Assembly (NCBI RefSeq): GCF_040676675.1
Contig: NZ_JBFAPK010000034.1
Span: 30,546 to 94,545, forward strand
Length of the DNA: 64,000 nucleotides
Direction: 5' to 3'
From: JBFAPK01 sp040676675
GTDB lineage: Bacteria > Actinomycetota > Actinomycetes > Mycobacteriales > Micromonosporaceae
The position numbers were made by a program, and so were the translations under genes. Below the pieces are notes generated by a model. The model saw nothing but the letters and a program-made list of their open reading frames with translations, did no database searches and was not told the DNA's origin. Shown in pieces: positions 35,252-44,311 of this stretch (positions are counted from its first letter, which is position 1; each line of letters begins with the position of its first letter).

Positions 35252-35598
35252 CTCGTCGTCTCCCCTCGCCCCATGTGACCCCGCCAGCCTAGGCCATCCT
35301 CTGTCGATCATCGCCGGCCTGCACCGGACGCCCCACACGCCATAAATACAACGTGTAAGGCATTTATTTTCGGTCGCTCAGCGTGTCGATCCGCTTGCGG
35401 AGTGCGTTCTTTCGGCAGGCTCCTAGAACGTCTTCCGCGGATCACGGCGGCCCCCGGTCGGCTACCCCGGTCGGCGTCCCGGCCCGGGGCAGCCGCCCGA
35501 CGGTCCTCCGGCCCCGGCCGCGGGAGCCGACCGGGCCCGGGCAACGAGCCCGGAAACACCGGTCCCGGGAACGCGGGTCCCGCAGCAGAGGGGGTTCC
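35252..35598. other. Intergenic region with an AT-rich inverted repeat
   Basis: No gene seen. Near position 35340 there is a striking AT-rich island holding an inverted repeat: ATAAATAC (35342-35349) and GCATTTAT (35360-35367), 7 of 8 positions paired, 10-nt spacer. TAGGCT on the minus strand (35291-35286) is a plausible -10 for the small gene/M50 unit. The remainder is repetitive CCGG-rich DNA. Confidence 0.5.
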
Positions 35599-35790
35599 AT
35601 GGTCAGGTACGACGAGTATCTCTCCGCCGTCGCGCTGACGTTCGCACGCCGGCATCAGCCGACGTGGTCGTGGCAGCGGTGGCGGCGGATCTGCCGGTGC
35701 GGTTCCGAGCTGCCCTGCCGGGCCCGACATCGGGTCCCGCTCAACCGGGGGCACTGGCCGGCCCCGAACCAGCGCCGGCGGCAGTCGTGA
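35599..35790 (+). CDS. Small basic hypothetical protein
   Basis: A 63-residue Arg- and Trp-rich protein (MVRYDEYLSAVALTF then WSWQRWRRICRCGSELPCR). The three cysteines in CRCGSELPC could bind a metal. A good AGAGGGGG ribosome site precedes the ATG. No family is recognised. Confidence 0.55.
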   Translation: MVRYDEYLSAVALTFARRHQPTWSWQRWRRICRCGSELPCRARHRVPLNRGHWPAPNQRRRQS

Positions 35791-35809
35791 CGCCCGGCTC
35801 CGAGGTCAC

Positions 35810-36079
35810 ATGAACGTCCTGCGACCCGGCGATGAACCCATGCACTACCAGGACGGCTCGCACCGCTGGGTCCCGCCCGACCCGGACATGGACCAGGATG
35901 CCTGGGAGGCGGCGCTGCGGGCGCACCTGCACCACCACCGGGAGATCTTCGGCGGCGCGTCCGGCCGCAACGACCAGGGCCGGGGCCGGGCGAAACCGCG
36001 CTCGGCGAGGTCGGCCGGGCGCGACGCGGCCCGGCAGCCGGACGATCCGACCCGCCAGGGCAACGGACGCCGGTCCTGA
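35810..36079 (+). CDS. Small hypothetical protein
   Basis: An 89-residue protein. The N-terminal half looks folded (MHYQDGSHRWVPPDPDMDQDAWEAALRAHLHHHREIFGG), and the C-terminal half is basic and disordered. GAGG precedes the ATG at 35810; an internal ATG at 35840 is also possible. Short-range order with the previous small gene suggests co-transcription. No family is recognised. Confidence 0.5.
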   Translation: MNVLRPGDEPMHYQDGSHRWVPPDPDMDQDAWEAALRAHLHHHREIFGGASGRNDQGRGRAKPRSARSAGRDAARQPDDPTRQGNGRRS

Positions 36080-36166
36080 GCCGGACCCGCGCCCGGCGGG
36101 ACGCCCGCGCGGGGCCCGGACCGGGTACCGAGCACACCTCGCAGGTCAAATCACAGCCACGCGCTC

Positions 36167-36172
36167 TAAGGT
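36167..36172 (+). promoter_or_regulatory. -10 element (TAAGGT) of the leaderless cobU-cobT gene
   Basis: TAAGGT, 6-nt spacer, ATG at 36179. This placement leaves no room for a cobalamin riboswitch leader. Confidence 0.5.
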
Positions 36173-36178
36173 ACGGTC

Positions 36179-38446
36179 ATGTCCGTAGACGGGTGGCAGA
36201 CCCTTCTCGTGCTCGGCGGGATCCGGTCCGGCAAGTCGGAGTTCGCCGAGTCGTTGCTGAGCGACGCGAGCGTCGTTCGTTATATCGCGACCGCGGCCGG
36301 TGCCGAACCGGACGACCCGGAGTGGACCGCCCGGATCGAGGCCCACCGGCGCCGCCGGCCGGAGAGCTGGCCCACCGAGGAGGCCGGTGCCAACCCGTCC
36401 CGGCTCGCCGAGTTGATCTCCGAGGCGCGGCCCGGTGAGACCCTGCTCGTCGACGACCTCGGCGGCTGGGTCACGGTCCTGCTCGACCCGGCCCACCAGC
36501 CCGCCGACGACGTCGCCACGATCGACGAGCTGACCGCCGCGGTCCGCGACTGCGCCGCGCGGCTGGTGCTGGTCAGTCCCGAGGTCGGGCTCTCGCTGGT
36601 GCCCACGACACCGCTGGGCCGGGCCTTCGCCGACGCGCTCGGCTACACCAACCGGTCCGTCGCCGACGCGTGCGACGCCGTGGTGCTCGTCGTCGCCGGC
36701 CAGGCGACCTGGCTCAAGCCGGAGGCGGCCCAGCACGGCGCGACCGTACCGGCCCAGGGCCGGCCCGCCGCGGCGGAGGCCGGGCGGCCGGCGCCGGCCG
36801 CCGCGACGGCAACCGGAGCCGCTCCGGCCACCGGTACCGGCGGCGCCGACCCGGCCCCCCGCGCCGTCCCGTCGGCCTGGCCGGACGTGCTGACGCCCCG
36901 CGTCCCGGCCGAACCGCCCCGGGACAGCGCCTGGACCGCGCCGACCATGACCCTGCCGATGGTCTCCACCGGCCTGATCATCCAGCCCGGCATGGAGCTG
37001 CCGATGCCGGACGACTACGCCGGCCCGGAGGCGCTGGAGCGACTCGCCAAGCTCGACGTCGCCGGCGCCGGGCTCGGCAAGCTGGAGCAGGTCGTCGGTT
37101 TCGCCGCCGCCACCCAGGCCAACCCGAACCCGGTCCCCTGGCGGTCGGTGCGGGTGCTGCTGGTGCACGGCGACCACGAGGGCGACGTCAGCGCGGGCGC
37201 GGTACCGGGTGAGTCGGCCCGCCGGGCCACCCAGGCGCGCGAGGGAGAGGGGGCGCTGGCCCGGCTCGCCGCCGAGGCCGGCGCGAGCCTCCAGGTGATC
37301 GACGCGCCGCTGGCCGCCCCGATCGAGGAGGGCCCGGCGCTGGCCGAGGGGACCGTCGAGTCGGCCCTGCGGTACGGCTGGCGGCTGGCCGAGGAGGCCG
37401 CGGACAGCGGCGTACAGGCGATCGTGCTGGCCGCCTGCGGTGCCGGTACGGAGGCCGCCGCCGCGGCCGTGCTGGCCGCCACGGCCGGGGCCGAGCCGGC
37501 GGCCGTGCTCGGCCGGGTCGTCGGCCCCGGCGGAGTGGTCGACGACACGGCCTGGATGCGCCGCTGCGCCGCGGTACGGGACGCCCTGCAACGCACCCGC
37601 CGCAGCCCGCGTACGGCCAAGGACATCCTGGCCGAGCTGGCCGGCGGCGACATCGCGGTGGCGACCGGGATCCTGCTCGGCGCGACCGCGCGCCGGACCC
37701 CGGTGCTGCTGGACGGTCCGGTCGGCATCGCCGCCGGCCTGATCAGCCGGGAGCTGGCCGGGCAGGCCCGGCACTGGTGCCTGCTGCCGGACTCCGGGGA
37801 CCAGCCCGGCGTGCGGTTCGGCGCCGACGTGCTCGGCCTGACCCCGCTGATCGACCTGCGGCTGGACCTCGGCGAGGGGGCGAGCGTGCTGGCCACCCTG
37901 CCGATCCTGCGCTCGGTGCTGACGCTGGCCGGTTCGCTGCCGGCGCACCCCGCCCTGGCCCGGCCGGAGGAAACTCCGGACGCCCGGGAGCAGGCCGGCG
38001 CCGGCGACTGGAGCACGCCCACGGCGCCCACCGGGAGCAGCGCCTGGGACCCCACGCCGGGAAGCACCGACTGGGCCGCCACCCCGGCACCCGCCACGAC
38101 GAGCACCGACTGGGACCCCACGCCGGGAAGCACCACCGGCGGAAGCACCGACTGGACCCCGGAGCCGGCCCGGCCGGCCGCCGGCTCCACCGGGTGGGAG
38201 AACGGCGCGGCGAAGGCGGACGACGAGCGCGCTCCGGGTCGGGACGAGGAGTTCGTCGAGCCGGTGCCCGCCGGGCCCGGACCGGCGGCGCCCGCTGACC
38301 GGGAGCCGGATGCGCCCGCCGGGCCGGACCGGGACGCCGACCGGGAGGCGGCCGCGCCGGAGCGGGAGGCCGACCGGCCGGGCTCCGGCGAGCGGGACGA
38401 CCCGACCTCGGCCCGCTCCGGCGGCGGCACCTTCCCCGGTGCCTGA
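36179..38446 (+). CDS. CobU-CobT fusion: adenosylcobinamide kinase/guanylyltransferase and NaMN:DMB phosphoribosyltransferase
   Basis: A 755-residue cytosolic enzyme combining two steps of the cobamide lower-loop pathway. Residues 1-180 are CobU: Walker A GGIRSGKS (13-20), IEAHRRRRPESW with the probable guanylylated His56, and ETLLVDDLGGWV. A Pro/Ala linker follows. Residues ~250-600 are CobT-like: GLGKLEQVVGFAAATQ, VLAACGAGTEAAAAAVLAATAG, PVLLDGPVGIAAGLI and LDLGEGASVLATLPIL, the Glu there being the candidate catalytic base. The last ~150 residues are a disordered tail with repeated DWDPTPGST units and charged clusters. The mRNA is probably leaderless. The start of cobS overlaps its end by 8 nt. 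Confidence 0.88.
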   Translation: MSVDGWQTLLVLGGIRSGKSEFAESLLSDASVVRYIATAAGAEPDDPEWTARIEAHRRRRPESWPTEEAGANPSRLAELISEARPGETLLVDDLGGWVTVLLDPAHQPADDVATIDELTAAVRDCAARLVLVSPEVGLSLVPTTPLGRAFADALGYTNRSVADACDAVVLVVAGQATWLKPEAAQHGATVPAQGRPAAAEAGRPAPAAATATGAAPATGTGGADPAPRAVPSAWPDVLTPRVPAEPPRDSAWTAPTMTLPMVSTGLIIQPGMELPMPDDYAGPEALERLAKLDVAGAGLGKLEQVVGFAAATQANPNPVPWRSVRVLLVHGDHEGDVSAGAVPGESARRATQAREGEGALARLAAEAGASLQVIDAPLAAPIEEGPALAEGTVESALRYGWRLAEEAADSGVQAIVLAACGAGTEAAAAAVLAATAGAEPAAVLGRVVGPGGVVDDTAWMRRCAAVRDALQRTRRSPRTAKDILAELAGGDIAVATGILLGATARRTPVLLDGPVGIAAGLISRELAGQARHWCLLPDSGDQPGVRFGADVLGLTPLIDLRLDLGEGASVLATLPILRSVLTLAGSLPAHPALARPEETPDAREQAGAGDWSTPTAPTGSSAWDPTPGSTDWAATPAPATTSTDWDPTPGSTTGGSTDWTPEPARPAAGSTGWENGAAKADDERAPGRDEEFVEPVPAGPGPAAPADREPDAPAGPDRDADREAAAPEREADRPGSGERDDPTSARSGGGTFPGA

Positions 38447-39212
38447 CGGGCGGTTCCCGGCCGGCGCCCGCCTGGCGCTCACCACCTTCACGATCCTGCC
38501 GCTGCGGGCGGGGCGGGTGGACCGTCCCGCCGCCGCGGTGGCGATGGCCCTGGCGCCGGCCGTGGGGGCCGGGCTCGGCCTCGCCGCCGCCGCGCTGCTC
38601 GGCGGGCTGCGCGCCGCCGGTACGCCGGGACTGGTGGCCGGCGGCGTCACGGTCGCCGTGCTCGCGCTGCTGACCCGGGGGCTGCACCTCGACGGGCTGG
38701 CCGACACCGTCGACGCGCTCGGGTCGTACCGCGCCGGGCCGGCCGCGCTGGAGATCATGAAGAAACCGGACGTCGGGCCGTTCGGCGTGGCCGCGCTGGT
38801 GCTCGTACTGCTGACCCAGGCCGCGGCGCTGGAAGCGCTCCCCGCCCGTGGCTGGCCGGCGCTGCTGGCCGGCGTGGCGGCCGCGACCGCCACCGGCCGG
38901 CTCGCGGTGAGCTGGGCCTGCCGCCGCGGGGTGCCGGCGGCCCGGCCGGACGGGCTCGGCGCGCTGGTCGCCGGCAGCCTCCCGGCGGCCGTGCCGGCGG
39001 TGGCGACGGTCGCCGTCGCGGCGCTGGCGCTGCCCGCCGTGCCGGGCCGCCCCTGGCAGGGGCCGGTCGCGGTGCTGGTCGCGCTCGCCGCGGCCGGACT
39101 GCTGCTGCGGCACGCGGTACGGCGGTTCGGCGGGGTCACCGGCGACGTGCTCGGCGCCCAGGTCGAGGTCGCCACCACGCTCGTCTACCTGGGTCTCGTG
39201 CTGACCGGCTGA
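38439..39212 (+). CDS. cobS: Adenosylcobinamide-GDP ribazoletransferase (cobalamin synthase)
   Basis: A 257-residue polytopic membrane enzyme joining adenosylcobinamide-GDP and alpha-ribazole, the final assembly of the cobamide. Signature RGLHLDGLADTVDALGS (Asp-rich Mg site) and MKKPDVGPFGVAAL are intact, and about seven helices are predicted. The GTG at 38439 overlaps the cobU-cobT stop by 8 nt, so the two are translated in tandem. This pairs the membrane synthase directly with the enzymes supplying both substrates. Confidence 0.95.
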   Translation: MPDGRFPAGARLALTTFTILPLRAGRVDRPAAAVAMALAPAVGAGLGLAAAALLGGLRAAGTPGLVAGGVTVAVLALLTRGLHLDGLADTVDALGSYRAGPAALEIMKKPDVGPFGVAALVLVLLTQAAALEALPARGWPALLAGVAAATATGRLAVSWACRRGVPAARPDGLGALVAGSLPAAVPAVATVAVAALALPAVPGRPWQGPVAVLVALAAAGLLLRHAVRRFGGVTGDVLGAQVEVATTLVYLGLVLTG

Positions 39213-39279
39213 TCGCGGCCCGGGATCCGGGTAGCGTTCGCCTCGACGACCCGTCCACCCTTCAACGGGGAAAAACACC

Positions 39280-40617
39280 ATGGTCATGATCGACGACTTC
39301 CTGCCCGTCCCGGCCCCGGAGACGCTGAGCGCGACCTACCTGGTGCCGACCTCGGCGCGGCACGTACCGAGCCCCGCGGAGGCGGTCTCGATGCTCGCGG
39401 GACGCCTCGCCGGACCGGCGTACGACCTCACCCGGGAACTGCTGGACAGCCCGCTGATGACCGTGGGCACCCGGCCCGTCGGGGAGTTCCCGAAGCTGCC
39501 GCCGGACCTGCTCACCGCGTTCGGGGCCACCGAGCGGCAGCTCGACCGGCTGGCCGCGGCGACCGAGCTGATCCTGGTTCAGGCCAGCTACCGGCCCGGC
39601 TGGCCGCCGGCGCACGAGTGGGCCGCCCGGGCGCTCGCCGCCGCGCTCGCCGAGGCGGTCGGCGGCGACCTCGTCGACGTCTTCGGCCTGCAGTTCCTGG
39701 AGCCGGCCCGGGCGCTGCGCTCGCTGCCCGGCACCGACGGCCGCATCCGGCTCGTGGACTGGGTGCTGGTGCCGTACTCCTCGGACGGCGACGGGCTCTG
39801 GTTCACCACCAAGGGGCTGCGCCGCTTCGGTCTGCTGGAGTTGCAGGCCCGGGGCGTGCCGGCGCACCTGACCCGCAGCTTCGGCGCGGTGATGGCCGGG
39901 GCGGCCCGCCGGCTGCTGCGCCGCTGGATCGACGGGCTCGCCGGCCCGGAGCCGCCCGCCTTCGTACCGCTGCCGACGCTGGTGCCGGTCAGCGGCCGGG
40001 ACATCGCCGCCGCGTACGGCAACCCCGCGCCGGGCGACCCGGACGCCGGGTCGCGCCGGCGGGGCCCGGGCGACGACCCGGGGCTGCGCCGGCCGCTCGG
40101 CTCGACGCTGCTGCGGCTGGAACTCGACCCGGCGACCGATCCCGAGGCGGACTCGTTCCTGAGCCTGCTGCCACCCGAGGGGCACCCGGGGCCGCCCGGG
40201 CGGTACTACGCCGCGCTCTGCGCCACCCTCTTCGGCGGCGACCCGGCGGACCCGCGCTACGCCCGCCCGGACGACGCCATGGCGCGCGCCATCGCGACCG
40301 CGCGGGACGGGCTGCCCGACGTACGGGAGCGCTTCCTCGCCGGCGGCCTGCCGGCCGGCACCCAGCTCGTGGTCAAGTACGCGCTCCCCAGCGCCGACGG
40401 CCCCGAATTCGTCTGGGCCGGGGTCACCTCCTGGGCCAGCCCCGACCGGATCCACGGCGCCAGCGCCAGCGACGCCGCCACCGACCCGGCGGTGCGCATC
40501 GGCCAGCCGGTGGAGGTGGCCACCGCCGACGTCGTCGACTGGGCGCTGCTCGACGAGACCGGCGTGCTGGAGGGCGGCTGGACCCAGGCGGTGCTCGACG
40601 CCGGGGAGCGGTCCTGA
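39280..40617 (+). CDS. DUF2314-containing hypothetical protein
   Basis: A 445-residue cytosolic protein. The C-terminal ~80 residues (LVVKYALPS then FVWAGVTSWASPDRIHG then VEVATADVVDWALLDETG) match the DUF2314 fold. The N-terminal 330 residues are not recognised. That part is rich in Leu, Ala and Arg with a few conserved-looking blocks (VDVFGLQFLEPARAL, FTTKGLRRFGLLELQ). The ATG at 39280 is preceded by ACGGGGA. It follows cobS by 67 nt on the same strand; a role in cobamide metabolism is not implied. Confidence 0.7.
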   Translation: MVMIDDFLPVPAPETLSATYLVPTSARHVPSPAEAVSMLAGRLAGPAYDLTRELLDSPLMTVGTRPVGEFPKLPPDLLTAFGATERQLDRLAAATELILVQASYRPGWPPAHEWAARALAAALAEAVGGDLVDVFGLQFLEPARALRSLPGTDGRIRLVDWVLVPYSSDGDGLWFTTKGLRRFGLLELQARGVPAHLTRSFGAVMAGAARRLLRRWIDGLAGPEPPAFVPLPTLVPVSGRDIAAAYGNPAPGDPDAGSRRRGPGDDPGLRRPLGSTLLRLELDPATDPEADSFLSLLPPEGHPGPPGRYYAALCATLFGGDPADPRYARPDDAMARAIATARDGLPDVRERFLAGGLPAGTQLVVKYALPSADGPEFVWAGVTSWASPDRIHGASASDAATDPAVRIGQPVEVATADVVDWALLDETGVLEGGWTQAVLDAGERS

Positions 40618-40666
40618 CCCCCGCCGGTCGACCTCGCCGGCCTCGACCCGGGCGCCGCCCGGCCGG

Positions 40667-41857
40667 TTACTTGACGGAGGGCTTGACGAAGGGTGGGCGG
40701 ACCACCCGCATCGGCGAGCGGCGGCCCCGCACGTCGACCTCGACGGTGGCGCCCTCGGCCAGCCCGGCGGCCGTGTCCAGCAGCGCCAGCGCGATGCCGA
40801 GCTTGCGGGTGGGCGAGAAGGTGCCGCTGGTCACCTCGCCGACGCTCCGGTCGCCGGCGTAGACCCGCATGCCGGCGCGCGGGATGCCCCGGTCGACCGC
40901 CTCCAGCCCCCAGAGCGTTCGGCGCGGTCCGGCCGCCTTCTCGGCCAGCAGCGCGTCGCGGCCCCAGAAGGCGGGCTTGTCCCAGCCGACCGCCCAGCCC
41001 GACCGGGCCTGCACCGGGGTGATCTCCAGCGACAGGTCCTGGCCGTGCAGCGGGTAGCCCATCTCGGTACGGAGCGTGTCGCGGGCGCCCAGGCCGCAGG
41101 GGCGGATGCCGTACGGCTCGCCGGCCGCCAGCAGCGCGTCCCAGACGGCGGTCGCCGCGGCGGCCGGTACGACCAGCTCGTAGCCGTGCTCGCCAGTGTA
41201 GCCGGTGCGGCAGACCACCAGCTCGGCCAGGGGTTCGGCCGGCCCGCTGGCGGCCGGGCGGCCGGCGGGGTCGACCGTACCGGCGCCGGGGACGAAGCCG
41301 GCGGTGGCGAAGCTCATGTAGCCGTGTCCGGTGGGGAGCCCCAGCGCGGCGAGCACCTCGGCCGAGCGGGGCCCCTGCACGGCCAGTACGGCGTGCGCCT
41401 CGTGCTCGTTCTCCACGACGATCTCCGGCGGCGCGGCGGCGCGCAGCCGGCGGACCACCTCGGCGGTGTTCGCCGCGTTCGGGATCAGGAAGACGTGCTC
41501 GTCGCCGTAGAGGTACGCGATGATGTCGTCGACCACCCCGCCGGTGGCCTCGTCGCAGCAGAGCGTGTACTGCGCCCGCCCCGGCCCGATCCGGCCGAGG
41601 TCGTTGCTGAGACAGGAGTTGACGAAGGCGGCGGCGCCGGGACCGGCCACCCGGGCCTTGCCCAGGTGCGAGACGTCGAAGATCCCGACCGCCTCGCGCA
41701 CGGCGGTGTGTTCGGCGATCACGCCGCCGCCGGCGTAGTCGAGGGGCATCTGCCAGCCGCCGAACGGGGCGAACCTGGCGCCCAGGGCGGCGTGCCGCTC
41801 GTGCAGCGGCGATCGGCGCGACGAGTCGGCGGGGACGTCTGCGGTGGGCTCGGTCAT
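40667..41857 (-). CDS. gcvT: Aminomethyltransferase (glycine cleavage T protein)
   Basis: A 396-residue folate-dependent T protein that takes the methylamine group from lipoyl-H protein, yielding methylene-THF and ammonia. Visible family blocks are FAPFGGWQMPLDY, FDVSHLGKARVAG, RTGYTGEHGYEL, LGARDTLRTEMGYPLHG (with the catalytic Asp of this region) and GEVTSGTFSPTRKLGIAL. The ATG at 41857 has TAAGTT 7 nt upstream and no Shine-Dalgarno, so it is probably leaderless. gcvP and gcvH are not nearby. The lipoate genes at the right end supply its partner's cofactor. Confidence 0.97.
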   Translation of the reverse strand: MTEPTADVPADSSRRSPLHERHAALGARFAPFGGWQMPLDYAGGGVIAEHTAVREAVGIFDVSHLGKARVAGPGAAAFVNSCLSNDLGRIGPGRAQYTLCCDEATGGVVDDIIAYLYGDEHVFLIPNAANTAEVVRRLRAAAPPEIVVENEHEAHAVLAVQGPRSAEVLAALGLPTGHGYMSFATAGFVPGAGTVDPAGRPAASGPAEPLAELVVCRTGYTGEHGYELVVPAAAATAVWDALLAAGEPYGIRPCGLGARDTLRTEMGYPLHGQDLSLEITPVQARSGWAVGWDKPAFWGRDALLAEKAAGPRRTLWGLEAVDRGIPRAGMRVYAGDRSVGEVTSGTFSPTRKLGIALALLDTAAGLAEGATVEVDVRGRRSPMRVVRPPFVKPSVK

Positions 41858-41864
41858 GGATGGC

Positions 41865-41870
41865 AACTTA
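41865..41870 (-). promoter_or_regulatory. -10 element (TAAGTT) of leaderless gcvT
   Basis: TAAGTT on the minus strand, 7 nt before the ATG. In the adjoining spacer, TGACCACCTGAT occurs twice with a period of about 23 bp, a possible regulator site. Confidence 0.5.
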
Positions 41871-42039
41871 CCGGGCGTTGACCACCTGATAAGCACCGGT
41901 GACCACCTGATTAGGCTCGACGGAGATCCCCTGACGGGCCGTCGGCGGGACACCATGCCGTCCGGCGGGTAGGTTGCGCCGGAGAACCCACCGCCGGGCG
42001 CACACGACGCGGCCGGCCAGTCCCGCCCGGAGCCGCCGA

Positions 42040-43635
42040 GTGACATCGCCCAGCACCACCCTCAGCCTGGCCGACACGGACCCCGCCGAACTGACCGTCG
42101 ACGCCGTCGTGATCGGCGTACACAGCCAGTCCGGTACCGACGCCCCCACCCCGCCGGGACCCGGCGGATTCGCCGCCACCCTGCTGCTGGCGACCGGGGC
42201 GGAGAGTATCGCCGCGGCGTTCGACGGCCGGTTGACCGAGACCCTGGCCCTGTTGGGCGCCACCGGTGCACCGGGCGAAGTGACCAAGATCGCAACTCTC
42301 GGCACGGTGACCGCTCCGCTGGTCGTGGCGGTGGGGCTCGGCCCCGAGCCGACCGGGGCCGCGCCGGCGCCCGAGACGCTGCGCCGCGCCGCGGCCGGCG
42401 CGGTCCGCGCGCTCGCGGGGGCCGAGCGGGTCGCGCTGACCCTGCCGGTGCCGGACGACGAGGACGCGCCGGCCGCGCTGCGGGCCATCGCCGAGGGCGC
42501 GCTGCTCGGCACGTACCGGTTCGCCGGCTACAAGACCCGGCCGCAGCCGAGCCTGCGGCCGCCGGTACGCGAGGTGGCGGTGCACGTCCCGGACGCCGGG
42601 GACGCCCGCGCGCAGGCCGAGGTGGCCCGCGCCCGGCACGTGGCGGCGGCCGTCGCGCTCACCCGCGACTGGGTCAACACGCCCCCGAACGACCTGCGCC
42701 CCCCGGCGTTCGCCGACGCGGTGACGGACGCGGCCCGCGCGGCCGGCCTGACCGTGGAGGTCCTCGACGAGCGGGCCCTGGCCGACGGCGGGTACGGCGG
42801 CATCCTCGCCGTCGGGCTCGGCTCGGAGGCGCCGCCCCGGCTGGTCACGCTGGCGTACGACCCGCCGGCGGAGGCGGCCCCGGCCGGCGGTACGAAGCGG
42901 GTCGCGCTGGTCGGCAAGGGCATCACCTTCGACACGGGCGGCGTCTCGATCAAGCCGGCGCAGGGCATGTGGGAGATGAAGTCCGACATGGCCGGTGCGG
43001 CGGCGGTCGCCGCCGCGATGATCGCCATCGCCGAGCTGAAGCCGGCGGTGTCGGTCCGGGCGTACCTGCCGATGGCCGAGAACATGGCCTCGGGCAGCGC
43101 GTACCGGCCGGGCGACATCGTGACCATGCGCAACGGCAAGCGGGTCGAGGTGCTCAACACCGACGCCGAGGGCCGGATGATCCTGGGCGACGCGATGGCC
43201 CGCGCCTGCCAGGACGGCTGCGACTATCTGATCGAGACGTCCACGCTGACCGGTGGCCAGGTGGTCGCGCTCGGCAAGCGGATCGCCGGGTTGATGGGTA
43301 CGCCGGAGTTCTGCACCCGGGTGCAGGCCGCCGGTGACGCGGTCGGCGAACCGGCCTGGCCGATGCCGCTGCCCGAGGACGTGCGCAAGGGCATGGACTC
43401 CGACGTGGCCGACATCTCGCAGGTCAATGCGGGGATGGACCGGGCCGGACACATGCTCCAGGGCGGCGTCTTCCTGCGGGAGTTCGTCGAGGACGGGGTC
43501 GACTGGGCACACATCGACATCGCCGGCCCGAGCTACCACGCGGGCGAGCCGACCGGCTACTGGACCAAGGGCGGCACCGGCGTCCCGCTGCGTACGCTGC
43601 TCGAACTCGTCGACGACATCGCCGCCAACGGCTGA
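42040..43635 (+). CDS. pepA: Leucyl aminopeptidase (M17)
   Basis: A 531-residue cytosolic metallo-aminopeptidase that forms hexamers. The catalytic domain has VGKGITFDTGGVSIKP (metal Lys/Asp), KSDMAGAAAV and the signature NTDAEGRMILGDAM, followed by TLTGGQVVALG. The N-terminal ~170 residues are the less conserved alpha/beta regulatory domain. The GTG at 42040 is chosen on family length; a short upstream extension is Arg-rich and unlikely. It is divergent from gcvT with a 182-bp spacer. Confidence 0.97.
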   Translation: MTSPSTTLSLADTDPAELTVDAVVIGVHSQSGTDAPTPPGPGGFAATLLLATGAESIAAAFDGRLTETLALLGATGAPGEVTKIATLGTVTAPLVVAVGLGPEPTGAAPAPETLRRAAAGAVRALAGAERVALTLPVPDDEDAPAALRAIAEGALLGTYRFAGYKTRPQPSLRPPVREVAVHVPDAGDARAQAEVARARHVAAAVALTRDWVNTPPNDLRPPAFADAVTDAARAAGLTVEVLDERALADGGYGGILAVGLGSEAPPRLVTLAYDPPAEAAPAGGTKRVALVGKGITFDTGGVSIKPAQGMWEMKSDMAGAAAVAAAMIAIAELKPAVSVRAYLPMAENMASGSAYRPGDIVTMRNGKRVEVLNTDAEGRMILGDAMARACQDGCDYLIETSTLTGGQVVALGKRIAGLMGTPEFCTRVQAAGDAVGEPAWPMPLPEDVRKGMDSDVADISQVNAGMDRAGHMLQGGVFLREFVEDGVDWAHIDIAGPSYHAGEPTGYWTKGGTGVPLRTLLELVDDIAANG

Positions 43636-43652
43636 AACCCGGGGCCGGCGCC

Positions 43653-43689
43653 CGGCCGGTCCGTCCCGCGCCGCGGGTCGGACCGGCCG
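43653..43689. terminator. Terminator hairpin after pepA
   Basis: Perfect 11-bp arms (43653-43663, 43679-43689); the 15-nt loop can itself pair. It lies between convergent genes. Confidence 0.65.
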
Positions 43690-43749
43690 CCGGTGAAAGC
43701 TCGGCCCGCCGGCCGCCGGCCGGCCGGACACTCGGCCCGCCGGCGCCGG

Positions 43750-44088
43750 TCAGCCGGCGGCGGGTCCGCCGGCCGTCCGGCGGCGGCGGGCGTTGAAGTC
43801 GCGCATCCGCTGCGGGTAGCCGACCAGCCGTACGTCGTAGATGGGTATCGCCAGCCGGTGGGCGAAGCGGCGGGCCCCCTCGGGGCTGTCGACGCGCCGC
43901 CGGGTCCACTCCCCATCGTGGGCGATCAGGATGACAGTGGTCTCCGTCACCGTGGTCCGCGGTTCGATGAACGCCTCGACCCCGCGTCGGGACCGGACGA
44001 ACGCCTCGAGGTGATCGAGATCGGCCCGGCTGACTGGACGGCCCGTGGCCGCCGCACCCGTGCGCCTGCCGCGTCGAAACCAGGCCAC
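43750..44088 (-). CDS. Conserved actinobacterial hypothetical protein
   Basis: A 112-residue basic protein with a well-formed core reading VEAFIEPRTTVTETTVILI then AHDGEWTRRRV then IPIYDVRLVGYPQRMRDFN. I recall this as a short protein conserved next to lpdA/sucB in actinobacteria, but the function is not known. The GTG at 44088 is fixed by the strong GGAGGAGG ribosome site. It is divergent from lpdA. Confidence 0.75.
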   Translation of the reverse strand: MAWFRRGRRTGAAATGRPVSRADLDHLEAFVRSRRGVEAFIEPRTTVTETTVILIAHDGEWTRRRVDSPEGARRFAHRLAIPIYDVRLVGYPQRMRDFNARRRRTAGGPAAG

Positions 44089-44311
44089 CCGTCGCCTCCT
44101 CCCCGGCGCCGGCACGGTGCGTCACCGGCGGCTGGGGCAAGCGTACGTCCCGCCGACGTGTCCTTGGGCACCTCGTTACGCGGGGCGCACCGACAAGTGA
44201 CAAGATGACCGAGGTAGAAGCTCTCCGGCCACGAGGCATAGGCCGGAAGGGATGATATGCCCCTTTCCACGGCATGACCCTAGTGGCAGCGACGCGACCT
44301 GGGAGATAACT

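Noticed and set aside
36080..36178. Cobalamin riboswitch before cobU-cobT
   Set aside because: The spacer is too short, no B12-box-like sequence was seen, and a -10 element lies 6 nt before the start codon.
44116..44311. Riboswitch in the lpdA leader
   Set aside because: Only a simple 6-bp CCGGCC hairpin is visible and nothing matches a known riboswitch core.
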